Notes: generated from the sequence alone by a model not told the origin. 64,000 bases of DNA from Pseudonocardia sp. (GCF_025465255.1 NZ_JAODNI010000235.1:56664-120663); one strand, 5' to 3'; shown: positions 8,169-17,202, numbered from the stretch's first letter. A program made the numbers and translations.

Positions 8169-9321
8169 GGCGGACCTCCGAGAACGGCAGGTCCCGGTCG
8201 ACCTCGGGTTCCTTCGGCAGGCCCAGGATCCGCTCGCCGATGATCGTGCGCTGGATCTGGTCCGTGCCGCCGCCGATCGAGGTGAAGTAGGCGTTGAAGG
8301 CCAGGAAGTTCGCCTCGTCCCCGACCGGCTCGTCCGGCCCTTCGAGCATGGCCCGGGCCCCTGCGAGCGAGGTACGGACCCGGGCGCTCTCGTGCAGCAG
8401 CCGGGACATCGCGAGCTTGCCCAGCGACATCACCGACGACGACGAGCCCTGCTCCACCTCGGCCTTCGCCCGCTGGTTGTTCCAGCCGTTGCCCAGCCGC
8501 AACGCCGCGACCCGGGCGAGGTCCTGGCGGACCACCGGGTCGTCGATCCGGCCCGTCTCCCGTGCGAGGGCGACCAGCTCGTCGCCCATCTCGGCCATCC
8601 CGGTCGTACCCCGGCCGGCGCGAGCCCGGTCGCCCATCACCGACCGCTCGTAGGCCAGCGCCGTCTGCAGCACGCCCCAGCCGCGGTCGACGTCGCCGAG
8701 CCGGTGCGCGTCCGGCACCGCGGCATCGGTCAGGAAGACCTCGTTGAAGTGGGCCTCGTCCGTGATCTGGTGCAGCGGCCGGACCTCGACGCCCGCCTGC
8801 TTCATCGGGAACAGGAAGAACGTGATGCCGCGGTGCTTGGGCACGTCCCAGTTCGTCCGGGCGACGAGCATCCCGTAGTCCGCGGTCGCCGCGGACGACG
8901 TCCAGACCTTCTGCCCGTTGACGATCCAGCGGTCCCCGTCACGGTCCGCCCTGGTCCGGACGGCGGCGAGGTCCGAGCCCGCATCCGGCTCGCTGTAGAG
9001 CAGGCACATGGACACCTCGTCCCGGAGCATCGGGCCGATGAGCCGGCGCTTCAGCTCGTCGCCGCCGAAGGTGAGGACGGTGGCCGCGTAGAGGTTGTGC
9101 CGGTCCTGCCCGGTACCGGGCGCGCCGACGTTGCGGAACTCCTCCTCGACGACGTGGCCCAGCTCGTCGGACAGCCCCCGGCCGAACCACTCGCGGGGCC
9201 AGCGCGGCGCCGCCCACCCCGCCTCGACGACGGCGGCGAGCCACTCCTTCGTCGGCCGCGCCGGGTCCCACTCGGCGGCGAGCCAGGCGGAGACCTCGTT
9301 GCGGAGATCAGTGGCGCTCAT
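8161..9321 (-). CDS. Acyl-CoA dehydrogenase, subunit of a likely heteromeric enzyme
   Basis: A 386-residue acyl-CoA dehydrogenase-fold flavoprotein. It has the FAD/substrate strand motif MCLLYSEPDAGSDLAAVRT, WIVNGQKVWTS, the C-terminal TSIGGGTDQIQRTIIGERIL and a final LPKEPEVD. The ATG at 9321 is preceded by AGGGGGGAG; an in-frame start 14 codons upstream lacks that support. Together with the shorter ACAD upstream it matches the paired alpha/beta dehydrogenases (ChsE/FadE type) that oxidise CoA-activated side chains of steroids or similar bulky acids. Substrate not determinable from sequence. Confidence 0.88.
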   Translation of the reverse strand: MSATDLRNEVSAWLAAEWDPARPTKEWLAAVVEAGWAAPRWPREWFGRGLSDELGHVVEEEFRNVGAPGTGQDRHNLYAATVLTFGGDELKRRLIGPMLRDEVSMCLLYSEPDAGSDLAAVRTRADRDGDRWIVNGQKVWTSSAATADYGMLVARTNWDVPKHRGITFFLFPMKQAGVEVRPLHQITDEAHFNEVFLTDAAVPDAHRLGDVDRGWGVLQTALAYERSVMGDRARAGRGTTGMAEMGDELVALARETGRIDDPVVRQDLARVAALRLGNGWNNQRAKAEVEQGSSSSVMSLGKLAMSRLLHESARVRTSLAGARAMLEGPDEPVGDEANFLAFNAYFTSIGGGTDQIQRTIIGERILGLPKEPEVDRDLPFSEVRRG

Positions 9322-9417
9322 CGGTGCTTCTCCCCCCTTCGCCATCTCCCCGGACCCCGACACGGCGGTCTCGAAACCCCGACTCGCCGGGTCCCACGTC
9401 CCGACTCGCGGGCATCG

Positions 9418-10515
9418 CTACACCCCGGTCCGGCGTAGATATCGCTCCCTGTGGAACGCCGGATCGCCGAGCAGCAGCGCGCTCGTGCGGGCCCGGCGCA
9501 GGTACAGGTGGGCGGGGTGCTCCCAGGTGAAGCCGATGCCGCCGTGGATCTGGATGGTGTCCGCGGCGACCTTCACGAAGGAGTCCGAGCACGAGAAGCG
9601 GACCAGGCTCGCGAGGGCGGGGAGGTCCGGGGCGTCCTCGTCGGCCGCGGACGCCGCGTACCGGGCGGCCGACGTCGCGGACTCGGACTCGAGCAGCAGG
9701 TCCGCGCACAGGTGCTTGACCGCCTGGAAGCTGCCGATCGCGCGGCCGAACTGCACCCGCGTCTTCGCGTACCCGACGCTCATCTCCAGCGCCCGCGCCG
9801 CGCCGCCCGCCTGCTCCGACGCCAGGGCGATCGCAGCCAGGTCGAGCATCCGCTCCACCGCCGGCAGCCCGCCGTCGAGCGGCGCGCCGGGGGTGTCCGT
9901 GAACGTCAGCCGGGCCTGCCTGCGGGTGCGGTCCGCCGTGGTCAGCAGGGTGCGCCCGAGTCCGGAGGCTTCCCGCTCGACGGCGAACAGCGCCACCCCC
10001 GCGGTGGTCCGCGCGGGGACGAGCACCAGGTCCGCGACGTGTCCGTCGAGCACGTAGGGCTCGGTGCCGGTCAGCCGCCAGCCGTCGTCGGTGCGGCGGG
10101 CGACGACCCCGGCGCCCGGGAGCCCCGCGGCGGACACGGCGACCGTCGCGACGGTGCCGCCCTCCGCGATCCCGGGCAGGTACCGCGCCTGTGCCGCCCG
10201 GTCCCCGGAGGTGAGCAGGAGGTTCGCGGCGAGTCCGACCGTCGAGAGGAACGGCGCGCAGAGCAGCGCCCGGCCCATCTCCTCGAGCACGATCCCGAGC
10301 TCGACGTGCCCGGCCCCGGCGCCGCCGAACTCCTCCGGGATCCCGAGGCCCTGCAGGCCGAGCTGCCCGGCCATCCGTTTCCAGACGTCGGGATCGAAGC
10401 CCTGCTCGGTGTCGGACAGTCTGCGAACCTCGGCCTCCGGCGAGCGGTCCGCGAGGAACCGGCGCACGGAGGCGCGCAGGTCCTGCTGCTCGGGCGTGAC
10501 GGCGAAGGCCGGCAT
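9418..10515 (-). CDS. Acyl-CoA dehydrogenase, short partner subunit
   Basis: A 365-residue ACAD with N-terminal VTPEQQDLRASVRRFLADRS, GIPEEFGGAGAG, and the FAD-domain end VKVAADTIQIHGGIGFTWEH. RVQFGRAIGSFQAVKH marks the C-terminal helical domain. Residues around the middle beta-domain (GTVATVAVSAAG) are weakly conserved, as in the short subunits of alpha2beta2 ACADs. ATG at 10515 follows GAGGAG. First gene of the operon; 96 bases separate it from the second ACAD, the widest gap in the unit. Confidence 0.87.
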   Translation of the reverse strand: MPAFAVTPEQQDLRASVRRFLADRSPEAEVRRLSDTEQGFDPDVWKRMAGQLGLQGLGIPEEFGGAGAGHVELGIVLEEMGRALLCAPFLSTVGLAANLLLTSGDRAAQARYLPGIAEGGTVATVAVSAAGLPGAGVVARRTDDGWRLTGTEPYVLDGHVADLVLVPARTTAGVALFAVEREASGLGRTLLTTADRTRRQARLTFTDTPGAPLDGGLPAVERMLDLAAIALASEQAGGAARALEMSVGYAKTRVQFGRAIGSFQAVKHLCADLLLESESATSAARYAASAADEDAPDLPALASLVRFSCSDSFVKVAADTIQIHGGIGFTWEHPAHLYLRRARTSALLLGDPAFHRERYLRRTGV

Positions 10516-10540
10516 CGGCGCTCCTCGACGAGGCTCGATC

Positions 10541-10572
10541 GACAGATACGAACGGTGATCATCCGATATGTC
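10541..10572. promoter_or_regulatory. Palindromic site upstream of the ACAD operon
   Basis: An imperfect inverted repeat with arms GACAGATACGA (10541-10551) and TCCGATATGTC (10562-10572) enclosing TGATCA. It lies 26 bases upstream of the first ACAD start, where a TetR operator is expected, and the TetR gene is immediately upstream. Binding by that TetR is an inference. Confidence 0.4.
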
Positions 10573-10656
10573 TCGACCGTAGGTGGCCGGCCGGCCGCCC
10601 GCAAGGCCGGGGCCGGCACGCGCCCGTCGAGCGAGTCCCGGCCGCGCACGAGCGGG

Positions 10657-11322
10657 TCAGGCCGGCGCGGTCGACGGCGTGATGCCCGGGGTTCCGGTCA
10701 GCACGAGGTCGACCAGCTCCGCGGCGTAGCGGTCGCCACCGGCGGACACGACCGGGCGCAGGTGCTCCGGCGTGGCCAGCGCGTGGTTCAGCATCGCGCC
10801 GCACACGGCGTCGAGCACCAGGGTGGCCGACGTCCCGGGCGCGAGCTGGCCACGGGAGACGCCGCGGCGGACGATCACCCGGGCGGCCGTCACCCGCGCC
10901 TCGTTGCGCCGCGCGAACAGGTCGGCGAACACCCCGGGGTGCGTCCGGGCGTCGACGAGCATCCGCATCCCGACCGTCCCGCGGACGCCGAGGTACTCGG
11001 CCAGCAGCTGCCGGGCCAGCTCCACGAGCTGGTCGCGCGCGGTTCCCGAGTCCGGCACGACCACCTCCATCCCGGACCGTTCGACGGCGTCGACGAGCAG
11101 GGCGCGGCCGGAGAGCCAGCGCCGGTAGAGGGCCGGACGGCCCACGCCCGCCCGGCGGGCGACGGCCTCGAAGTTGAACCCGGCCCAGCCGAGGTCCGCG
11201 TAGACCTCCAGCGCCGCCTCGAGCACCTTGCGGTCCACCTCCGGATCGCGCGGCCTGCCGGGACCCGCCCTCCCCGCGCGCGCGTCGACCTGCCCGGAGC
11301 CGCCCGTGGGGCCTGTCGACAT
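10657..11322 (-). CDS. TetR-family transcriptional regulator
   Basis: A 221-residue regulator with a TetR N-terminal helix-turn-helix: RKVLEAALEVYADLGWAGFN, then EAVARRAGVGRPALYRRW (recognition helix). The C-terminal ligand domain ends LVDLVLTGTPG, as in TetR_C_16-type proteins. The ATG at 11322 lies six bases after a GATACT -10 (11329-11334, minus strand), so the mRNA is probably leaderless; an upstream in-frame start 55 codons earlier gives a non-conserved basic extension. It is upstream of and codirectional with the ACAD/aldolase operon, its likely target. Confidence 0.87.
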   Translation of the reverse strand: MSTGPTGGSGQVDARAGRAGPGRPRDPEVDRKVLEAALEVYADLGWAGFNFEAVARRAGVGRPALYRRWLSGRALLVDAVERSGMEVVVPDSGTARDQLVELARQLLAEYLGVRGTVGMRMLVDARTHPGVFADLFARRNEARVTAARVIVRRGVSRGQLAPGTSATLVLDAVCGAMLNHALATPEHLRPVVSAGGDRYAAELVDLVLTGTPGITPSTAPA

Positions 11323-11614
11323 GCGCGGAGTATCCCATCGGCCCCGCGGAGGACGAGGCCGAAGGAACCCGGTCGACGTCTGCTGGGCGGCCGGAGCCGA
11401 CGGAAAACCATAGGCGAGCGAAGATGCAGCTCCCCGAATCCGACAGAACGGACGCCACAACCGCCGTCTGCGTGACCTTTCCCGCACAGATCGCGCCCCT
11501 TAACAGGGTCGTCATTACCGAGCAACGCAACCTTCCCTTCCACCGCTCACGCTGACCCGTCGACACAGGTCGAAAAGCGTGCGGAAACCCGCGGATGCAC
11601 GGGGAGGAACGCCA
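11323..11614. other. Upstream region of tetR and the NCS1 permease gene
   Basis: Divergent intergenic region of 292 bases. It contains the tetR -10 at its left edge, a comparatively AT-rich section (11400-11525) that probably holds the permease promoter, and a small hairpin TCGAC-ACAG-GTCGA (11560-11573) followed by AAAA. GGGGAGGAAC (11601-11610) is the permease ribosome binding site. I could not match it to a known riboswitch. Confidence 0.4.
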
Positions 11615-13288
11615 GTGACACAAGACACTTCGGCAGAGTCGACCAGGCTGGACACCAGCACCGATGTCGGGACGGCGGCGAAGGAGACGCTGGAGGACTA
11701 CACCCTCCGATTCGCTCCACGCAGTTACCGCAAATGGTCCACGGGCGTCGTCGGAATCACCGCCCTCGGCGGAATCGCCTATCTCGCGGATTTCGCCATC
11801 GGCGCCAACATCGGGATCTCCTACGGCACGTCGAACGCATTGTGGGGGATTCTGGTCTTCGCGGTCGTCATCTTCGCGACCGGTTTCCCGCTCGCCTTCT
11901 ACGCCGCCCGCTACGACCTCGACCTGGACCTGATCACCCGCGGCAGCGGCTTCGGCTACTACGGCTCGGTGGTCACGAACGTCATCTTCGCGACGTTCAC
12001 GTTCATCTTCTTCGCCCTCGAGGGCTCGATCATGGCCCAGGGCCTCGAGCTGGGGCTGGGGATCCCGCTGTGGGTCGGCTACGCCCTCTCCACGCTGATC
12101 ATCTTCCCGCTCGTGATCTACGGGATGTCCCTGCTGTCGAAGCTGCAGCTCTGGACGACGCCGCTGTGGCTGGTCCTGATGGTGCTGCCGTTCGTGTACC
12201 TGCTGGTCAGCCACCCGGACTCGGTCAGCTCCTTCTTCGCCTACCAGGGTGAGAACGGCGCGGGCGGCACGAACCTCGGCTCGATCTTCCTCGCCGCCGG
12301 CGTCTGCCTCTCGCTGATCGCCCAGATCGCCGAGCAGATCGACTACCTGCGCTTCATGCCTCCGAGGACACCGGAGAACTCGCGGCGTTGGTGGGCCTCG
12401 ATGATCCTCGCCGGCCCGGGCTGGGTCGTGTTCGGCGCGATCAAGCAGATCATCGGCCTGTTCCTCGCGGTCTACATCGTCTCCAACGTGGCCGACGGCG
12501 CCGCGGTCGCGAACCAGCCGGTGCACCAGTTCCTGGAGATCTACAAGGACATCATGCCACCGTGGGCCGCGATGACCCTGGCCGTCGTCCTCGTCGTCAT
12601 CAGCCAAGTGAAGATCAACGTCACGAACGCCTACTCCGGCTCGCTGGCCTGGACGAACTCGTTCACCCGGGTCACGAAGACCTACCCCGGCCGGATCGTC
12701 TTCCTCGGCGTGAACCTGGTGATCGCGCTGGTCCTGATGGAAGCGAACATGTTCGACTTCCTGAACTCGATCCTCGGCTTCTACGCGAACTGCGGCATGG
12801 CGTGGGTGGTCGTCGTCGCGTCGGACATCGTGTTCAACAAGTACCTGCTCAAGCTCTCGCCGCACGCGCCGGAGTTCCGCCGCGGCATGCTCTACGCGAT
12901 CAACCCGGTCGGCTTCGGATCGATGATCATCTCGGCCGGGGTGTCCGTCATCGTGTTCTTCGGCGGCTTCGGCTCCGGGATCCAGCCGTTCTCGCCGCTC
13001 GTCGCGATCGTGCTCGCCCTGGTGCTGCCGCCGATCATCGCGGTCGCGACGAAGGGCAGGTACTACCTCAAGCGGGACGACGACGGCATCCCCCTGCCGA
13101 TGTACGACGAATACGGCAACCCGTCGGGCGAAGTCCTGCACTGCCACGTGTGCGGCCAGGACTTCGAACGCCCGGACGTCACGAAGTGCGAGGCCCACGA
13201 CGCGATCGTCTGCTCGCTGTGCCTGAGCACGGACAAGACCGGGGAGCACGTGCTCCCCGCGGGCACCGTCGCCCCCGTGACCCCGTAA
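11615..13288 (+). CDS. NCS1-family nucleobase/hydantoin permease with Cys-rich tail
   Basis: A 557-residue nucleobase:cation symporter-1 (purine-cytosine permease type) with about 12 transmembrane helices. Family marks are RSYRKWSTGVVGITALGG (helix 1), DLDLITRGSGFGYYGSV, VKINVTNAYSGSLAWTN and NSILGFYANCGMAW. An unusual C-terminal cytoplasmic extension carries C510, C513, C525, H528, C533 and C536 (CHVC, KCEAHD, CSLC), a zinc-ribbon-like cluster. GTG at 11615 follows GGGGAGGAAC; the longer in-frame GTG at 11579 is less likely. A strong terminator follows. Substrate is probably a purine, pyrimidine, allantoin or hydantoin. Confidence 0.88.
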   Translation: MTQDTSAESTRLDTSTDVGTAAKETLEDYTLRFAPRSYRKWSTGVVGITALGGIAYLADFAIGANIGISYGTSNALWGILVFAVVIFATGFPLAFYAARYDLDLDLITRGSGFGYYGSVVTNVIFATFTFIFFALEGSIMAQGLELGLGIPLWVGYALSTLIIFPLVIYGMSLLSKLQLWTTPLWLVLMVLPFVYLLVSHPDSVSSFFAYQGENGAGGTNLGSIFLAAGVCLSLIAQIAEQIDYLRFMPPRTPENSRRWWASMILAGPGWVVFGAIKQIIGLFLAVYIVSNVADGAAVANQPVHQFLEIYKDIMPPWAAMTLAVVLVVISQVKINVTNAYSGSLAWTNSFTRVTKTYPGRIVFLGVNLVIALVLMEANMFDFLNSILGFYANCGMAWVVVVASDIVFNKYLLKLSPHAPEFRRGMLYAINPVGFGSMIISAGVSVIVFFGGFGSGIQPFSPLVAIVLALVLPPIIAVATKGRYYLKRDDDGIPLPMYDEYGNPSGEVLHCHVCGQDFERPDVTKCEAHDAIVCSLCLSTDKTGEHVLPAGTVAPVTP

Positions 13289-13297
13289 CGCGCCCGC

Positions 13298-13339
13298 CCC
13301 GGGAAGGCCACCCGCCGGCAGGAGGGTGGCCTTCCCGGG
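13298..13339 (+). terminator. Strong hairpin terminator after the NCS1 permease
   Basis: A perfect 16-bp stem: CCCGGGAAGGCCACCC (13298-13313) pairs with GGGTGGCCTTCCCGGG (13324-13339) around a 10-base loop. It lies nine bases after the permease stop. There is no T tract, as is common for actinobacterial terminators. Confidence 0.8.
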
Positions 13340-13420
13340 CGTTCCGGGCGGCCGAGGGCGGCGGCTAGGCTGGGCGCGCTGTCCGCTCGGGACCGGCTCC
13401 CCGCATCCGTCAGGACGGAC

Positions 13421-14413
13421 ATGACCAGCACACGCACCCGCCACCGGCCCCTATACGGCTCCGCGGGCCCGGCCACCGGCATCCGACGGCGGAAGGCCCG
13501 TCTCGTCGCCGCCGGCGTCGGCCTCGCGATCGTGGTGGGCGTGGGCGCCGTGGTGGTCGGCGCCGCGGGCAGCCCCGCCGGGGACGTCCGGGTCGGTCCC
13601 GCGGCCGACCCCTCCGCGGCCGCGACCACCTCGGCTCCGGCCGTGCCGAGCAGCACCGGTCCGCCGCCCGTCCGGGACGCGCGGCTGGCCGTCGCGGGCG
13701 AGCTCGACCCCGACCAGCGGCGGATCGCGGACCAGCTGGTGAGCGTCTTCGAGAACGACAACCCGGCGATCCAGTACGACTACGTCGAGGACCTCGGCGA
13801 CGGCCGCGGCATCACCGCGGGCCGGGCGGGCTTCTGCTCCGGCTGCGGAGACATGCTGGAGGTCGTGCGGCGCTACGCCGAGGTCGCGCCGGACAGCGAC
13901 CTGGCCGGTTACGTGTCCGAGCTGAAGGCCGCGGCGGACGGCGACGACGCCGATCTCGACGGCCTCGATGCCGCGTGGCGGCGAGCGGCGGCGGACGCCC
14001 GCTTCCGGGCGATCCAGGACGCGGTCGTCGAGCAGTTCTACTTCGGACCTGCCGCGGCCCTCGCGGCGGGCAACGGCCTGCGCACCGCGCTCGGCGTGGC
14101 CGTCCTCTACGACACCGCGGTGCAGCACGGCACGGGCTCCGACCACGACAGCGTGCGGGGCATCGTCGACCGGACGAACGAGGCCATGAACGGGTCACCC
14201 GCGGCCGGGGTCGACGAGGTCGCGTGGCTCGGCACGTTCCTCGGGCAGCGCCGCAAGGTGCTGGAGAACCCGAGTTCGGCGGCCACGGCGAAGGCGTGGG
14301 GCGAGTCGACCGGCCGGGTCGACGCCCTCGAGGCACTCCTGCGGCAGGGCGAGCTCGCCCTCGTGGCCCCGCTGGTGGTCAGCCCCTGGGGGACGGCCCG
14401 GACGCTGGGGTGA
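13421..14413 (+). CDS. csn: GH46 chitosanase, membrane-anchored or secreted
   Basis: A 330-residue glycoside hydrolase family 46 protein, which cleaves beta-1,4 bonds in chitosan. Signatures are SVFENDNPAIQYDYVEDLGD and GRGITAGRAGFCSG. Glu111 and Asp127 match the two catalytic carboxylates; the loop between them is about two residues shorter than in the Streptomyces N174 enzyme. A basic N-terminus (RRRKAR) and a hydrophobic segment (about residues 28-50), then a Pro/Ala/Ser/Thr linker (60-85), give a non-classical signal or anchor. A TAGGCT -10 lies at 13366-13371. Confidence 0.87.
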   Translation: MTSTRTRHRPLYGSAGPATGIRRRKARLVAAGVGLAIVVGVGAVVVGAAGSPAGDVRVGPAADPSAAATTSAPAVPSSTGPPPVRDARLAVAGELDPDQRRIADQLVSVFENDNPAIQYDYVEDLGDGRGITAGRAGFCSGCGDMLEVVRRYAEVAPDSDLAGYVSELKAAADGDDADLDGLDAAWRRAAADARFRAIQDAVVEQFYFGPAAALAAGNGLRTALGVAVLYDTAVQHGTGSDHDSVRGIVDRTNEAMNGSPAAGVDEVAWLGTFLGQRRKVLENPSSAATAKAWGESTGRVDALEALLRQGELALVAPLVVSPWGTARTLG

Positions 14414-14417
14414 CGTC

Positions 14418-14442
14418 GACGGGCCGGCACCGGCGCGCCGTC
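14418..14442. terminator. Hairpin between convergent chitosanase and P450 genes
   Basis: GACGG (14418-14422) pairs with CCGTC (14438-14442), with an inner CCGG/CCGG stem. It fills most of the 34-base gap between two convergent stops and could work in both directions. Short stem, no T run. Confidence 0.4.
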
Positions 14443-14447
14443 CGGGC

Positions 14448-15728
14448 TCAGCGCACGAGGACCGGCAGCGCCTCGACGCCGTAGACGATCGAGGTGTCCC
14501 GGAACTCCAGCTGGTCCGCCGGCACGGCGAGGCGCAGCTGCGGGAAGCGGCGGAACAGCGCAGGGTAGGCGGCGCGCAGCTCCATCCGGGCCAGCTCCGC
14601 GCCGATGCAGCGGTGGATCCCGTGGCCGAAGGCGTAGTGCGGGCCCGGGGTCCGGTGCGGGTCGAAGACCTCGAGGTCGATCGTGGCGTCGCCGCCGCTG
14701 TCCCGGTCCGCGCCGCTGAGCGAACAGATGATCGCGTCGCCCTCGGCGATCGCGGTGCCCCCCAGCACGAGATCGCGGCGGGCGAAACGCGGGAACGCGA
14801 CCTGCACGACGGTGAGGTACCGCAGCAGCTCCTCGACGATCGGGCCGACCGCCGCGTCGTCCTCGCGGACCAGCCGGGCGGCCTCAGGGTCCTCCAGCAG
14901 GGCCAGGGTGCCGAGCGCAAGCATGCTAGCCGTCGTCTCGAAACCACCGGTCAGCACGCCGTCCGCGAGGCCGGCCAGCTCCTCGTCGTCGATCTGGTCC
15001 CGGTGCTCACGGATGATCATGCCCAGCAGGCCGTCGGTGGGGTCGTCCCGCTGCTTCTTGACCTGTTCGCGGAGGTAGACCAGGGAGTCCGAGATCGCGC
15101 CGAGGGAGGCGCTGGCCCCGGAGATCAGGTCGAACCGCGCGGTGGCGAGCTCCTGGAACTCCGCGCGGTCCTCGTAGGGGACGCCGAGCAGGTCGCAGAT
15201 CACCAGCGACGGGATCGGCAGCGCGAACTCCTCGACGAGGTCCACGGGGCCGTCGGCCGCGGCGATCCGGGCCAGCCGCTCGTCGACGACCTCGCTGATC
15301 CGCGGGGTGAGCCGGGCGAGGCGGCGCATCGTGAACTCCGGCGTCAGCAGCTTGCGCAGCCGGGTGTGGTCCGGCGGGTCGGCGAAACCGAGGCCGCCCG
15401 GGCTGTTCGCGGCGTCGAGCCCGGCCTGGCGGGCGACGTGCGCGAAGTCCGTCGAGTAGTCCTCCGTGGAGCCCAGCACGGCACGGACCTCGTCCCTGCC
15501 GGACACGAGCCAGACCTTGATGCCCAGCGGGAACTGCAGCTCGGACACCGGCGTGGCGTCGCGCGCCCGTGCCAGGTCCGGCACCGGATCGAGGCCGTCG
15601 CGACGCAGCGGCATCAGGGTGGACGCGGGCAGCGCGGAGATGGAGGACAGGTCCAGGCCACCCTCGGTGAGCTTGGCGAGCTGCCTGCGGACGAACCAGG
15701 AGGCGATGCGGGCTCGGAGTCTGCGCAC
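14448..15728 (-). CDS. Cytochrome P450
   Basis: A 426-residue soluble class I P450. The heme-ligand loop is FGHGIHRCIGAELARMEL with Cys at about 374; the ExxR motif is EELLRY; the I-helix oxygen site is GGFETTA rather than the common AGxxTT; DPPDHTRLRKLLTPEFTMRR is the C-helix region. GTG at 15728 is chosen because TAGGGT (15736-15741, minus strand) ends seven bases before it, a leaderless promoter. No ferredoxin or ferredoxin reductase gene is adjacent. Substrate unknown. Confidence 0.9.
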   Translation of the reverse strand: MRRLRARIASWFVRRQLAKLTEGGLDLSSISALPASTLMPLRRDGLDPVPDLARARDATPVSELQFPLGIKVWLVSGRDEVRAVLGSTEDYSTDFAHVARQAGLDAANSPGGLGFADPPDHTRLRKLLTPEFTMRRLARLTPRISEVVDERLARIAAADGPVDLVEEFALPIPSLVICDLLGVPYEDRAEFQELATARFDLISGASASLGAISDSLVYLREQVKKQRDDPTDGLLGMIIREHRDQIDDEELAGLADGVLTGGFETTASMLALGTLALLEDPEAARLVREDDAAVGPIVEELLRYLTVVQVAFPRFARRDLVLGGTAIAEGDAIICSLSGADRDSGGDATIDLEVFDPHRTPGPHYAFGHGIHRCIGAELARMELRAAYPALFRRFPQLRLAVPADQLEFRDTSIVYGVEALPVLVR

Positions 15729-16096
15729 GTCGCCGACCCTAGCCGGGGCTCCGACCGGCCCGGACACGCCTTGCCGCACGTCACGTGCCGTTCACCGGGG
15801 CCCGCCTCAGCGCTCTCTCAGGTCCGGGCCTCCGGCGCGCTCCTGGTGGTGCGCCGCCGGGCGCCCGTGACGTCGAGCGCCGCGAGCAGCCGTCGCTGTC
15901 TCCAAGGACGGTTCGCCGGCGACCCGCGCCGCCGGGTCTCCCTTGCCGCCGCTCCCGCTCACCTCGAACTTCTCGGTGCCGAGGTGCACATCGGACTCGG
16001 ACCCCGGGCGATGGCGGAAAGCGCGGATCCGGGTCGCCCGGGGACGACCGTCACGCGCCTACGCTGTGCCCGGCGGACGCGGCACGAGGAGGACCC
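15729..16096. other. Intergenic region, P450 and glycosyltransferase promoters
   Basis: No gene seen in these 368 bases. The left edge holds the P450 -10 (TAGGGT, minus strand). TACGCT at 16060-16065 on the plus strand could be the -10 of the glycosyltransferase gene, whose ATG at 16097 is preceded by GAGGAGGA (16087-16093). Confidence 0.4.
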
Positions 16097-17202
16097 ATGC
16101 GCGTGCTGGTCACGACCGCGCCCGGCGCGGGGCACCTGTTCCCCCTGGTGCCACTGGCCTGGGCGCTCCGCTCCGCCGGGCACGAGCTGCTCCTGGCGAC
16201 GGCGGGCGCTGGGGTCGAGCTCGGGCCCGCGGCCGGCCTGCCGACCGTCGACGCCGCGCCAGGCATGGACATGGGCGATGTCGTCCGGGGCCTCGGCGCG
16301 CGGCCCGGCTTCACCGGGGAGGCCGTTCCCGACGCCCGCGCGCACGCCGTCGCACTGTTCACCGCGGTCGGCAGGAGGCTGCTCGACGGCATCCGGCGCG
16401 CGGCGGACCTCTGGCAGCCGGACGTGGTGCTCCACGAGGGCATGGACGGCGCGGGTCCGGTGGTCGCGGCCGAACGCGGCCTCCCGCGCGTCGAGCACTC
16501 GATCAGCCCGGCGGACCAGGCAGGGGTGATGGGGGCGCTGATCCAGCAGGGGCTCACGGACGCGGCCCACGTCCCCGCCGTCGCCACCGTCGGGATCGCC
16601 CCGCCGAGCATGGCCTCGGCCCCCGATCCGGGTTGGACGATCCGCACGGTGCCCTACAACGGCGGCGCCGTCGTCCCACCCTCCGTGCTCGCCGCGCCGG
16701 AGCGGCCCCGCGTGCTGGTCACGATGGGCACGGTCGCGCCGCGGACGGGTGGGACCGGCGCGATCCGGGGGGCGCTGGTCGAGGCCCTCGCCGCGGAGCC
16801 CGTCGAGGTGCTCGTCGCGCTCGGGCTGGACCCGGCCGAGCTCGGTCCGCTGCCCGCCTCCGTCCAGGCCCACCGCTGGGTCCCGCTGACCGCGGCGCTC
16901 CCGCGGTGCTCGGCGATCGTGCACCACTGCGGGCCGGGACGACGCTGTCCGCGCTCGCCGCGGGGGTCCCGCAGGTCGTCGTGCCGCAGGGCGCGGACCA
17001 GTTCCTCAACGCGGATGCGCTGGTGCGGCGCGGGTGCGCGGTTCGCGGCTCGACCGAGCCGGACGAGCTGCGGGCCGCCGTCCGCCGCGCGCTGTCCGGA
17101 GAGCTCGCGGCCACCGCCGAGGACCTCCGACGGGAGATCGGCGCCTTGCCGACACCGGCGGCCGTCGCCGCGGAGCTCGGTGCGCTCCTCCGCGCACGGT
17201 GA
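16097..17202 (+). pseudogene. MGT-type glycosyltransferase broken by one frameshift
   Basis: A GT1-family (macrolide glycosyltransferase/EryCIII-like) protein: MRVLVTTAPGAGHLFPLVPL at the start, RPRVLVTMGTVAPRTGG in the middle. Near 16931 the frame is lost: the text reads VHHCGPGRRC, whereas one extra base in the G run would give the conserved acceptor-site motif HHCGAGTTLSALAAGVPQVV, which continues in the +1 frame to a stop at 17202. About 270 residues precede the break and 85 follow. It is a recent one-base deletion, or possibly a sequencing error in a homopolymer. Confidence 0.8.

Noticed and set aside
11400..11614. Riboswitch upstream of the NCS1 permease
   Set aside because: Only a five-base-pair hairpin is visible; no conserved core of guanidine, purine or PreQ1 riboswitches could be matched by eye.
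10559..13444. A 961-codon open frame on the minus strand
   Set aside because: It runs antisense through the NCS1 permease and tetR region, is His/Asp/Arg-rich without any domain pattern, and is a product of high GC third-position bias.
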